Shown here: positions 6,400 to 13,365 of the stretch, piece by piece | Numbering within the stretch: the stretch's first letter is position 1 | Layout: every line of letters begins with the position of its first letter | NCBI GenBank assembly: GCA_003486645.1 | Contig: DNGI01000383.1 | Span: forward strand, 1-14,409 | Length of the DNA stretch: 14,409 nucleotides | From: Cyanobacteria bacterium UBA11370 | Lineage (GTDB): Bacteria; Cyanobacteriota; Cyanobacteriia; Cyanobacteriales; Coleofasciculaceae | Direction: 5' to 3' | Program-made: the position numbers and the translations under genes | Notes under the pieces: model-generated | What the model was told of the DNA's origin: nothing | The model's input: the letters and a program-made list of their open reading frames with translations, nothing else | The model's database searches: none

Positions 6400-6969
6400 A
6401 TGGCAACTTCAGTCCCTCAAATCATTTTAATAACAGGGCCAGCGCGGTCAGGGAAAAGTGAGTGGGCAGAAACCCTAGCAATACAGACAGGCAAAGCGGT
6501 AATCTATGTGGCAACAGCGCAAGCTCAACCGGATGATGTAGAATGGCTTTCCCGGATTGAAAAGCATCAACAGCGCCGTCCTAGGGAGTGGAAGACTGTA
6601 TTAGTGCCGATTGAATTAGCTGGAACGATTCGGGAGTATTCACAGGACAGTTACTGTTTGCTGGTTGACTCGCTGGGGACTTGGGTGGCAAATTGGCTGG
6701 ATCAGGATGAGGCAGTTTGGGAGAGTACGACTAAGGCGTTATTGGAAAGTTTATCCCAGACTCAGGCTACCATAATTTTTGTGGCAGAGGAGACGGGGTG
6801 GGGTGTGATTCCGGCTTATCCGCTAGGGAGAATATTCCGCGATCGCCTGGGGCAATTCGTCCGTCGGTTGGCAATGATCGCTAATCCTGTCTATCTTGTG
6901 ACAGGGGGTCATGTTCTTAATCTCAGTATTTTGGGAGTCCCATTACCAAATTTCAAATCGTTACCATAG
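6400..6969 (+). CDS. cobU: Adenosylcobinamide kinase / adenosylcobinamide-phosphate guanylyltransferase
   Basis: Bifunctional cytosolic enzyme of cobalamin synthesis and salvage. It phosphorylates adenosylcobinamide, then transfers GMP to give adenosyl-GDP-cobinamide, the activated substrate for nucleotide-loop assembly. With the start at ATG 6400 it has 189 residues, normal for CobU/CobP. The Walker A loop GPARSGKS is at residues 13-20. RIEKHQQRRPREW (52-64) carries His56, which aligns with the guanylylated histidine of Salmonella CobU. LLVDSLGTWVANWL (87-100) is the Walker B region, and VAEETGWGVIPAYPLGRIFRD with the following RRLA is the conserved C-terminal signature. An in-frame TTG at 6388 would add four residues. 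Cyanobacteria generally make pseudocobalamin, so the lower ligand is probably adenine, though the sequence here does not show this. No cobalamin riboswitch box was found upstream. Confidence 0.94.
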   Translation: MATSVPQIILITGPARSGKSEWAETLAIQTGKAVIYVATAQAQPDDVEWLSRIEKHQQRRPREWKTVLVPIELAGTIREYSQDSYCLLVDSLGTWVANWLDQDEAVWESTTKALLESLSQTQATIIFVAEETGWGVIPAYPLGRIFRDRLGQFVRRLAMIANPVYLVTGGHVLNLSILGVPLPNFKSLP

Positions 6970-6989
6970 AGTTGCAGACTTATATGTAA

Positions 6990-7017
6990 AGCAGCTTACG
7001 TTGCTGGGTCTTTTTTT
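6990..7017 (+). terminator. cobU: Intrinsic terminator candidate after cobU
   Basis: AGCAGC (6990-6995) pairs with GTTGCT (7000-7005), with one G-U pair and a 4-nt loop. A run of seven T residues follows at 7011-7017. The T-run starts about five bases after the stem, so efficiency is uncertain. It ends only 6 bp before the next start codon. Confidence 0.55.
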
Positions 7018-7023
7018 ATTGTT

Positions 7024-7488
7024 ATGGCATCTGAACAACAAGTCAAGCGCTATCTTGCCTACTGGTTTCAGTTAGGAAAAAAGGTTGTAATTCATAAAGA
7101 CTGCACATCGTTGCTGCCGAAATCAGTCTATCAGGGCGATCGCTATAGCCAAGAATTTGAAACGATTTGGCAGCGAGTTATTTTACCTGATAGCGGGGAT
7201 TGTTATTTGGAAGGTACCACCCAGACTATTGCAGAGTTGTTGACCCAAAAATGGGATATAGAACCTTGTTTTCGTTGTGATATGCCCGTTCCTGTAATTA
7301 ATATCGGGCTACCACCGGAGTCTTGTACGTGCTACGATTTACCGACTTGGCCAAATACAGAGTTACCTGCACCACGAGAACCTGTTAGGAGTAAGGAGTG
7401 TTTGAGTTTGATCCGCGATCGCTTAGGTCAATCTGAAAATCAGCCAGATTTTGAGGAAAATACATCTCCAGGTAAGAAAGGGGAGTAG
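7024..7488 (+). CDS. Cys-rich conserved-type protein of unknown function
   Basis: A 154-residue soluble protein with no family I can name. It has seven cysteines (27, 60, 82, 85, 101, 103, 126), including PCFRC (81-85) and CTC (101-103), arranged so that a metal site is possible. The N-terminus (VKRYLAYWFQLGKKVVI) looks like a folded amphipathic segment. The middle has a YLEGTTQTIAELL helix. After the cysteines come Pro-rich LPTWPNTELPAP and a charged, disordered tail ending in PGKKGE. There is no signal peptide or membrane helix. The ATG lies just after a candidate terminator T-run and lacks a recognisable ribosome binding site. It is on the same strand as cobU, 54 bp downstream. Confidence 0.75.
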   Translation: MASEQQVKRYLAYWFQLGKKVVIHKDCTSLLPKSVYQGDRYSQEFETIWQRVILPDSGDCYLEGTTQTIAELLTQKWDIEPCFRCDMPVPVINIGLPPESCTCYDLPTWPNTELPAPREPVRSKECLSLIRDRLGQSENQPDFEENTSPGKKGE

Positions 7489-7504
7489 GGAGATATCAAG
7501 AATC

Positions 7505-7518
7505 TGACTCCTGACTCC
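7505..7518. repeat. Heptamer TGACTCC, two units
   Basis: Two perfect TGACTCC units and a further TGA, in the 100-bp gap between the convergent Cys-rich and EamA genes. Short, but of the same STRR type as the other heptamer arrays in the window. Confidence 0.45.
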
Positions 7519-7582
7519 TGAATTGTGCTGTAAATGAGAAATACTACACTAATGTGCTTATAAATTGGATTGAGTGGGTTGG

Positions 7583-7602
7583 TTTCTTTTAGTTTCTTTT
7601 AG
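7583..7602. repeat. Tandem 10-bp duplication TTTCTTTTAG over the EamA stop codon
   Basis: Two exact TTTCTTTTAG copies. The stop codon of the minus-strand EamA gene (7589-7591) lies inside the left copy and the last codons inside the right copy. A slippage event may have altered the C-terminus. Confidence 0.6.
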
Positions 7603-8680
7603 GAGAATGATGGGGAGGCTGAAAACTCAGGGCAGCGACTCCAAGGGTAACAAATACTATCCCTAAGATTTGAGGAATCTGTAATGTGCTTTGAATAAGA
7701 ATTAACGCTAAAACTGATGTTAATCCAGGTAAGGTTGCTCCTACTACCGATGCCTTCGCCGCACCAATTTTGGCAATTCCGATGTAGTTAAAGAGATAAC
7801 TTAAAAGGGTAGCCCCTCCTAACACCAAACCACTAATCATCAAACTCGGTAAATGAGTAGGCTCAATATTTAAATTCCAGAGTCCTGACCAGGGTAATAC
7901 TAAACTAAGGGCAGATAACACGAGGACGATCGCTAGATTAATCCAAAGGATAGGGATTGGGTGAAGCTTCTTGGCAGAAGTTTGCATCAGCATTAAATGT
8001 AAAGCAAACGCAATTCCCGAACCCGCCGCCGCCATAATTCCTAATCGAGATATATCCTCATTGCTACTACTGGGTAAAGTACTGAGGACGAACCCTACCA
8101 TTATGCTACTAAAGATGAGAAAATTTTTAGAGCCAGTAAAGCGATCGCTCAGTAGTAACAAAATAATGGGATAGAGGAAGAAAATCGTTACGGCTACCCC
8201 TGGGGCAATCAACCCTAATGCTAAAAAAATGAGTACCTTGGATAAAAATAGCACGAAGCCACTGCAAAAAAGATTAGCAAATAACCTCCAATTTTTAGAT
8301 TGTAAATTTTGCCCGATATCTCGCCATACGGCTGGATAGAAGTAAGTTCCTAAAATCGCTATCAGGGGTACAACTACCAACATCCGTAACCATAAAATAA
8401 GTAAGGAATTACTGAGTGTAGGAACAATAAACCCGCCGACTGGTACAGATACTCCTATAACGGAGGATGGGTTAAAAATTATATGAACGACGACATTTTC
8501 AAACGAAAGTGCGAGTAAGGAAAGCAAAACTAACCCTAATCCAATCAGAGGTTGTTTAGGCGGTTGAGGTTGAGGATGGGAGGGTGAAATTGTAGTCGGT
8601 GGTTCGGGATTAGGCGGTGTTGGGGGTAAGGATTGCTCAGAGGTATTAGAGACAAGATCTGCATTATTATCATCATCCAT
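7589..8680 (-). CDS. EamA/DMT-superfamily transporter
   Basis: A 363-residue inner-membrane protein of the drug/metabolite transporter superfamily. About ten hydrophobic helices run from residue 45 to 353, in the two five-helix EamA halves. The second half includes AAAGSGIAFALHLMLMQ and, near the end, the typical GAAKASVVGATLPGLTSVLALIL and LGIVFVTLGVAALSF segments. A hydrophilic, Pro-rich tail of about 43 residues (SLPPTPPNPEPPTT) precedes the first helix and is probably cytoplasmic and disordered. The substrate is unknown; family members export amino acids, nucleosides or other metabolites. It starts 40 bp after the stop of the PiT permease gene on the same strand, so the two may be cotranscribed. 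The ATG at 8680 lacks a clear ribosome binding site. Confidence 0.88.
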   Translation of the reverse strand: MDDDNNADLVSNTSEQSLPPTPPNPEPPTTISPSHPQPQPPKQPLIGLGLVLLSLLALSFENVVVHIIFNPSSVIGVSVPVGGFIVPTLSNSLLILWLRMLVVVPLIAILGTYFYPAVWRDIGQNLQSKNWRLFANLFCSGFVLFLSKVLIFLALGLIAPGVAVTIFFLYPIILLLLSDRFTGSKNFLIFSSIMVGFVLSTLPSSSNEDISRLGIMAAAGSGIAFALHLMLMQTSAKKLHPIPILWINLAIVLVLSALSLVLPWSGLWNLNIEPTHLPSLMISGLVLGGATLLSYLFNYIGIAKIGAAKASVVGATLPGLTSVLALILIQSTLQIPQILGIVFVTLGVAALSFQPPHHSPKRN

Positions 8681-8720
8681 TTGGCAGAACAGAACCTGAG
8701 ATTAGAGACTTTAAATTACT

Positions 8721-9992
8721 TTAACCAAAAATCAGACGCAGACCGATAAAGATTATCGCTGATAAACCGACGGCGATGGGTATAGTAATTACCCAGGCGA
8801 GAACAATGGATTTGAGAGTTTGGAAGTGAACCGTCCGCCAGTTTTGAATCAATCCGATCCCGACAACACCGCCGACTAAGGCATGGGATGTGGAAACAGG
8901 TAGTCCCAAGCGAGAGGCAAGTAAGATTGTTGTTGCTGTGGCAATTTCGGCGCAGAATCCACTACTGGGTTGTAGAGGGATGATATTCTCGCCAATGGTA
9001 GCAATAACTTTTTTACCCCAAACAGCTAACCCAGCAACAATACCACTACCACCGAGGATGAGAATCCACAAGGGGATGTTGAAATTACTTAAAGGAACGG
9101 AACCTGTGCGAATGATATAAGCAATTGCGGCTAAGGGTGCGATCGCGTTTCCTACATCATTAGAACCATGAGCAAAGGCGACAAAGCAAGCACTAAGTAC
9201 CTGGAAGCGGGCGAGTTGTTGTTCTATAGGCGTGGCAACGGATGGGGTAACGGATGTAACGGATGGGGTGGATGGATTGGAGGTTTGAATTTTGAGTTGA
9301 TGCCAGGTTATTAGGGTGAGGGTAATTGTGCCAAGGATACCTGTAAGAATGGGTAAGTCGTGGGTGGGAATGGGTAAGGTGGTGAAGAAGGGGCGGTTAA
9401 ATAGGGTGGGTAGTACGATGGCACCGAAGATACTGAGTAGGATGGTGCTTAACCAGGGAATCCATTCTTGAAGTTGGTAGAGGGGGTTGGGTCGATCTAG
9501 GATGGAGTATTTGATTAGGCTGTAGAATCCTGCGGCTAGGATGCCGCTGACTATGGGTGTTAGTATCCAGGTGAGGGAGATACGGCCTAGTGTTGTCCAG
9601 TCTACTGCACCAATACCTGCGGCTACCCAGCTAAATCCGGCGATCGCACCGACGACGGCGTGGGATGAGGCGACGGGTAAACCTTTGCTGGTGGCGATTT
9701 GCAACCAAATTCCGCAAGCGAGTAATACTGAAATCATGCCGAGAAGTAGGATGTGGGGAGTTTCGGCAAATAAAGTGGGATTTGCTACCTTAGTAGCTAG
9801 GGTGGCGGAAACTTCGTGACCGAATAAAACGGCACCAGAGAATTCTAGTATGCCAGCGATGAGTAATGCTTGCTGTAGAGTAATCGCTTTTGAGCCGACG
9901 GATGTTCCCATTGAATTGGCGACATCGTTAGCTCCTAGATTCCAGGCAACGTAAAAGGCTAGGATTGCGGTTATAGTAAGGGATAAGACCAA
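8721..9992 (-). CDS. PiT-family inorganic phosphate transporter
   Basis: A 423-residue inner-membrane permease of the PiT (PHO-4) family, which imports phosphate, often as a metal-phosphate complex, by ion coupling. The duplicated family signatures are both present: GANDVANSMGTSVGSKA at residues 20-36 and AFAHGSNDVGNAIAPL at 272-287. Their paired GLPVASSHAVVGAIAG (104-119) and GLPVSTSHALVGGVVG segments are also there. About ten to eleven membrane helices flank a hydrophilic loop (230-262) rich in Ser, Thr and Pro. The only suitable start near the family N-terminus is a TTG at 9992; no in-frame ATG or GTG lies between it and an upstream stop. A 23-bp direct repeat begins at this start, with its second copy 70 bp upstream. 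First gene of a likely two-gene unit with the EamA transporter. Confidence 0.93.
   Translation of the reverse strand: MVLSLTITAILAFYVAWNLGANDVANSMGTSVGSKAITLQQALLIAGILEFSGAVLFGHEVSATLATKVANPTLFAETPHILLLGMISVLLACGIWLQIATSKGLPVASSHAVVGAIAGFSWVAAGIGAVDWTTLGRISLTWILTPIVSGILAAGFYSLIKYSILDRPNPLYQLQEWIPWLSTILLSIFGAIVLPTLFNRPFFTTLPIPTHDLPILTGILGTITLTLITWHQLKIQTSNPSTPSVTSVTPSVATPIEQQLARFQVLSACFVAFAHGSNDVGNAIAPLAAIAYIIRTGSVPLSNFNIPLWILILGGSGIVAGLAVWGKKVIATIGENIIPLQPSSGFCAEIATATTILLASRLGLPVSTSHALVGGVVGIGLIQNWRTVHFQTLKSIVLAWVITIPIAVGLSAIIFIGLRLIFG
9237..9269. repeat. In-frame micro-repeat in the PiT central loop
   Basis: AACGGATGGGGT, AACGGATGT, AACGGATGGGGT: three units of 12, 9 and 12 bp inside the coding region. 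All are multiples of three, so the frame is kept. On the coding strand they give the Ser/Thr/Pro/Val-rich loop TPSVTSVTPSV. The number of units could vary without breaking the transporter. Confidence 0.65.
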
Positions 9993-9993
9993 A
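9971..9993. repeat. Direct repeat copy 1, over the PiT start
   Basis: Starts TTATAGTAAGGG and ends ACCAAA. It matches 10041-10063 at 21 of 23 positions. This copy covers the first codons and the TTG start of the PiT gene. Confidence 0.65.
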
Positions 9994-10040
9994 GTTGACC
10001 CAAAAAAACTATTTTTTATGGCTGATTTAAAGCCATATCT

Positions 10041-10063
10041 TTATAGTAAGGGCTAATACCAAA
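10041..10063. repeat. Direct repeat copy 2, upstream of PiT
   Basis: Partner of 9971-9993 with two internal mismatches. Its right end overlaps the left terminal inverted repeat of the candidate MITE at 10056. Confidence 0.65.
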
Positions 10064-10176
10064 TCATGGTTTAAAAATCCCTTTTTACGACCAATGGTAG
10101 AGATGTTGCATTCCAACTTCTCTTGAGAGGTTTTGGCAACTCTGATTAAAGGGGGTATATCAACCGGATTTGGTAT
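10056..10176. mobile_element. Candidate MITE with ATACCAAATC terminal inverted repeats
   Basis: ATACCAAATC at 10056-10065 is perfectly repeated in inverse as GATTTGGTAT at 10167-10176. The inverted similarity continues less perfectly for about 16 more bases on each side. The 121-bp element codes for nothing, and short palindromic patches lie inside it. Size, TIRs and intergenic position fit a miniature inverted-repeat element. I see no clear target-site duplication, and copy number cannot be judged from one window. It separates the PiT start from the upstream gene end, so it may contribute to the PiT promoter. Confidence 0.5.
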
Positions 10177-10216
10177 AATCTTTGATTCGATACCCTTGAG
10201 AAATTAAGAATTAAAA

Positions 10217-11218
10217 TTAAGCCAAAGTATCGGGAAATATTTCCGGCGAAAACATCTCCCAAAGTACCTGAAGATAGGGGGTAAATAGAGATAGTTCTTC
10301 AGCACCCAACCGAGAGTAAATTTCGTACTTGAGTAAGTGAATCATCTGCCGCACTAATTCCCAGCGTACTTTTAAGGTTGGATACAACATGACAGCTAAG
10401 GGAAATAGTTCTTGTTGTACGGCGGCGATACTTTGTTCCAACACACACACCCATAGGTAAACTTGGAACATTTCTACATCGCGGATGCTAGCAATCTTGA
10501 CTGCGGGTTCACTGAGAGAACCGCTGTAGGTGGAGTAGTTAGGATATAAATCAATAACACGGTTACAGATTTTAGTAGCAATTTCACCACTAACGGGTAA
10601 GAGCTTTTGTACAACTTTTAGAATAGGTGAATTATACTCGTATCGAGCTGCGCCTTCATAAGCCCGTTGTAAGGGCATATATAAGTGGTCGTCAATGACT
10701 TTAAAATATTGACTTAATAGTTTATGTTCTGAGTCAGCCATGCCACTCAGCAGTATCCGCCCTGTATGATGAAATTGCATACTTACAAAACCAATGATGC
10801 GAGGGTCGTGTTTAGTATATTTCTTGCGGATATTACCGACATCTCCACTGATAATGGTAGAGAGACGCTGGGGAGTATATTGTTTAGCATAGACTTCTAT
10901 GGTTTTTTCAAAGACTCGAAATGAGTCTTCGGCAATTTGCCAAGGATCAACTAATTTGGGGTTAATTTGATGCCGTTGCAGTTCTTTGGATATTAGATTT
11001 TCGGTTTTATGCCAAGCTTGAATGCTAGCAGGACGCAGAAACTCTTGTAACTTTTGAGCAACTGACAAACATCCCATTGGCAAATGAACAAGATTCTGAT
11101 CTGAAGTTAAATTCCGAACATATTTTTTTGCCCACATCTGAGCGAGATGAACTATGGATGAGTCGTTATTGGTTTCTTCTACTTCTGATGTTAGCCAAGA
11201 TAAATTGGGTGGAACCAT
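10217..11218 (-). CDS. Uncharacterised all-helical protein
   Basis: A 333-residue protein of no family I can name. It appears soluble and almost wholly alpha-helical, with many aromatic and aliphatic residues spaced for helical packing. Examples are QVYLWVCVLEQSIAAVQQ and LVRQMIHLLKYEIYSRLG, and the C-terminus ends LQVLWEMFSPEIFPDTLA. There is no signal peptide, P-loop, zinc motif or convincing membrane helix. ATG 11218 opens the frame, without a recognisable ribosome binding site. The gene is divergent from cobO, whose start is 153 bp away, and is followed by the candidate MITE. The even codon use and the lack of interrupted frame suggest a working gene. No function can be assigned from its context. 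Confidence 0.75.
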   Translation of the reverse strand: MVPPNLSWLTSEVEETNNDSSIVHLAQMWAKKYVRNLTSDQNLVHLPMGCLSVAQKLQEFLRPASIQAWHKTENLISKELQRHQINPKLVDPWQIAEDSFRVFEKTIEVYAKQYTPQRLSTIISGDVGNIRKKYTKHDPRIIGFVSMQFHHTGRILLSGMADSEHKLLSQYFKVIDDHLYMPLQRAYEGAARYEYNSPILKVVQKLLPVSGEIATKICNRVIDLYPNYSTYSGSLSEPAVKIASIRDVEMFQVYLWVCVLEQSIAAVQQELFPLAVMLYPTLKVRWELVRQMIHLLKYEIYSRLGAEELSLFTPYLQVLWEMFSPEIFPDTLA

Positions 11219-11370
11219 GACCGTTGAAACGTGAGTCGAGATTTTGCCATACCCTGACTCTATAAGGTTTATGCCAATACAAACAACGGTAAGATTGCGG
11301 AATTTTATATAAAGTAAGTGCGTAGCCTTGGTAGTCTTCCTGATATGATAAAAATAGCTGCTTTTGAGAG

Positions 11371-12429
11371 ATGGACTTTACTACGCCGTTGTTATCCCAG
11401 CTACGAACCAATGAGCGCTGGCCTAATTTTGAACAAATTTTGCAGCGTCTTCATAGGGAAAGAATCTACATCCATTCTGAGCAATTAGCCCAATTTCTAC
11501 TGGCGCACGGGTTGCCAGTCGATCTGCGTTACGTACCTGCTCATTTACAGTTTAAAGCGATGCAAGTTAATCATAACTATCAAGGGGATATGGTGCGCCG
11601 AAGTGAAGAACTTGAACCCAACTGGGATTATTCTTGGATGAATAATGTAGAGAAACCCCTAATTCAGACTAGTTGGAGTCATCAAGTTCGCCAAATTGAA
11701 GAAGGGGAACAACCGTCTTGGAATCTTTTTCTAATGAATACCCATTCTGATAGTCATTCAAACCCAATGCTGGATTCTGAAACGAGTCTTGAGTCAGAAA
11801 CTTCTCGACTGGCAAAAGAACAGTATCGCCAAAAAATGCAGCGACGCAAGCAAGTCCAAGAACAACGCCTGACAAAAGCGTCCCAAGAGAAGGGTTTAAT
11901 TATTGTAAATACGGGGAACGGGAAGGGGAAGACAACAGCAGCGTTAGGGATGGTATTGCGATCGCTGGGTCATGGCTATCGGGTAGCGATCGTCCAATTT
12001 ATTAAAGGGGCTTGGGAACCCGCAGAAAAAGCCGCATTTCAACCTTGGACAGTAGCGGAAAATGGAGAGACACCGCAGTTAGAATTTCATGCCATGGGTG
12101 AGGGGTTTACTTGGGAAACTCAGGATCGGGAACGGGATATTGAAAAAGCCAAGGAAGCATGGCAAAAAGCATTAGCATTTATCCGCAATCCTGATTTTCG
12201 GTTGGTATTGTTGGATGAAATTAATATTGCCTTAAAGTTAGGATATTTGAGTGTTCAAGAGGTGCTAGCTGGATTGGAAGAAAAACCAGTTAATTCTCAT
12301 ATTATTCTGACGGGTAGAGGCGCACCAACTGAGTTAATTGAACGGGCAGATTTGGTGACGGAAATGACGTTGGTTAAGCATCCGTTTCGGGAACAAGGGG
12401 TGAAGGCGCAACCGGGAATTGAGTTTTGA
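11371..12429 (+). CDS. cobO: Cob(I)yrinic acid a,c-diamide adenosyltransferase with N-terminal extension
   Basis: Transfers the 5'-deoxyadenosyl group of ATP to the cobalt of reduced corrinoids, giving adenosylcorrinoid. The catalytic BtuR/CobO domain covers about residues 150-352. It has the P-loop TGNGKGKTTAALGM (181-194), VAIVQFIKGAW (205-215), the acidic LLDEINIALKLGYL stretch and the LTGRGAP segment near the end. Ordinary CobO/BtuR proteins have about 200 residues; this one has 352. The extra ~145 N-terminal residues begin with a compact segment, ERWPNFEQILQRLHRERIYI and LAQFLLAHGLPVDLRYVP, and end in an acidic Ser-rich linker (118-148). I believe similar extensions occur in other cyanobacterial homologues, but could not check. 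ATG 11371 follows GAGAG. CobU, which acts later in the pathway, lies 4.4 kb away. Confidence 0.92.
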   Translation: MDFTTPLLSQLRTNERWPNFEQILQRLHRERIYIHSEQLAQFLLAHGLPVDLRYVPAHLQFKAMQVNHNYQGDMVRRSEELEPNWDYSWMNNVEKPLIQTSWSHQVRQIEEGEQPSWNLFLMNTHSDSHSNPMLDSETSLESETSRLAKEQYRQKMQRRKQVQEQRLTKASQEKGLIIVNTGNGKGKTTAALGMVLRSLGHGYRVAIVQFIKGAWEPAEKAAFQPWTVAENGETPQLEFHAMGEGFTWETQDRERDIEKAKEAWQKALAFIRNPDFRLVLLDEINIALKLGYLSVQEVLAGLEEKPVNSHIILTGRGAPTELIERADLVTEMTLVKHPFREQGVKAQPGIEF

Positions 12430-12447
12430 TAGTGAGGGGACATTTCA

Positions 12448-12555
12448 ATGGGGTCAATTATTCAACGATTAAATGTTGCTAGTAAAGCCCTTGAGAAGCA
12501 AGTATTCAACAGGAATTTAAACCATGACTGTAACAACCCAAAAACTAACCTTTGA
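12448..12555 (+). other. Possible 35-codon leader ORF overlapping the uma2 start
   Basis: An ATG preceded by GAGGGG at good spacing opens a 35-codon frame (MGSIIQRLNVASKALEKQ at its start). It runs into the Uma2 gene in another frame. The first half is amphipathic. It could be a remnant of an antitoxin-like or other gene, a translated leader, or chance. Evidence is limited to the ribosome binding site and the start. Confidence 0.2.
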
Positions 12556-13111
12556 AGACTATCTCAACTATAACGATCGCACAGATACGCGCTATGAATT
12601 GGTTAATGGAGAATTAATCCCGATGAGTTTGGGTACAGGAAAACATGGAGCAATTACAGAGTTTCTTAACGACTCGTTTAAAGATGAAATAAGACAACAG
12701 GGTAGTCCTTGGACTTCTAAAGATACGAAAATCGGTGTGCGATCGCCTCGCGGGGGACGCTGGGACACATCCAGAATTCCAGATATAACGGTTTTACCGA
12801 TAGAACAATGGGAAGCCCTTGCTAACCGGGAAGCCATTATTGATCTTAATGATCCTCCCCCAATTTTAGTCGTAGAAGTAGTTAGCGAGTCTACTAGAGC
12901 TACCGACTATCGTAGCAAACGCTCTGAGTATGCTGTACTTAATATTAAGGAATATTGGATCGTTGATCCCCTTGAAGAATTGGTGACAGTATGCACTCTG
13001 ACAGAAGGATTCTATGATGCTGTCGAATTTAGAGGAAATGAACGAATTGTTTCTACTATATTCCCAGAGTTAGAGTTAACCGCGACTCAAGTATTAACCG
13101 CACGATATTGA
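12524..13111 (+). CDS. Uma2-family (DUF820) putative restriction-like endonuclease
   Basis: A 195-residue protein of the Uma2 family, which is greatly expanded in cyanobacteria and has a PD-(D/E)XK nuclease fold. The N-terminal [27 protein letters not shown] is typical. The expected core residues are visible: Glu30 in NGEL, Asp87 in IPDITVLP, Glu118 in [11 protein letters not shown], and Lys132 in DYRSKRSEY. These are followed by KEYWIVDP. Length is normal for the family. The biological role of these proteins is not established; nuclease activity is inferred from fold. It stands alone, 94 bp after cobO on the same strand, with no partner gene recognised. Confidence 0.9.
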   Translation: MTVTTQKLTFEDYLNYNDRTDTRYELVNGELIPMSLGTGKHGAITEFLNDSFKDEIRQQGSPWTSKDTKIGVRSPRGGRWDTSRIPDITVLPIEQWEALANREAIIDLNDPPPILVVEVVSESTRATDYRSKRSEYAVLNIKEYWIVDPLEELVTVCTLTEGFYDAVEFRGNERIVSTIFPELELTATQVLTARY

Positions 13112-13186
13112 CTACGTAACAATTGCTTTTAAGTTGCCGTTGCCTTTAAATTTCATAGTATTAAGTTAGGGAACTTTCCCATTAAA

Positions 13187-13216
13187 CCTTCCCCCCCTCT
13201 CCCCCTTTCCCCCTCT
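13187..13216. repeat. 30-nt pyrimidine tract
   Basis: Thirty consecutive pyrimidines, mainly C, in the gap between the Uma2 and antiporter genes. It could adopt unusual DNA structure, or be a decayed CCCCCTTT-like repeat. No function can be assigned. Confidence 0.7.
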
Positions 13217-13233
13217 GTTTAAAAAGGCAATTT

Positions 13234-13275
13234 AAAACCACAAGCAGCTTACCTTCTTTCTAGAGAGGTGGTTTT
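13234..13275 (+). terminator. Inverted repeat AAAACCAC/GTGGTTTT, possible uma2 terminator
   Basis: AAAACCAC (13234-13241) and GTGGTTTT (13268-13275) are perfectly complementary over 8 bp. The 26-nt interior can itself pair around TCTAGA. The right arm ends in TTTT. It could be a terminator for the upstream gene or a leader structure of the antiporter mRNA; the long loop makes either uncertain. Confidence 0.35.
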
Positions 13276-13365
13276 CCCATTCTGTAAACCTATCCTAAAG
13301 GAGAAGCCGCTAAAGCCAAGCGATCGCTACAGTTAAATCATCTTATCTATTTGACTTAGGTAAAG

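Noticed and set aside
11166..11411. Minus-strand open frame across the cobO upstream gap
   Set aside because: It overlaps the starts of both the helical protein and cobO, has no ribosome binding site and resembles no protein pattern.
13280..13365. Manganese (yybP-ykoY) riboswitch before the antiporter
   Set aside because: AAAGGAGAAGCCGCTAAAGCC looks slightly similar, but the conserved loop sequences and paired arms are missing.
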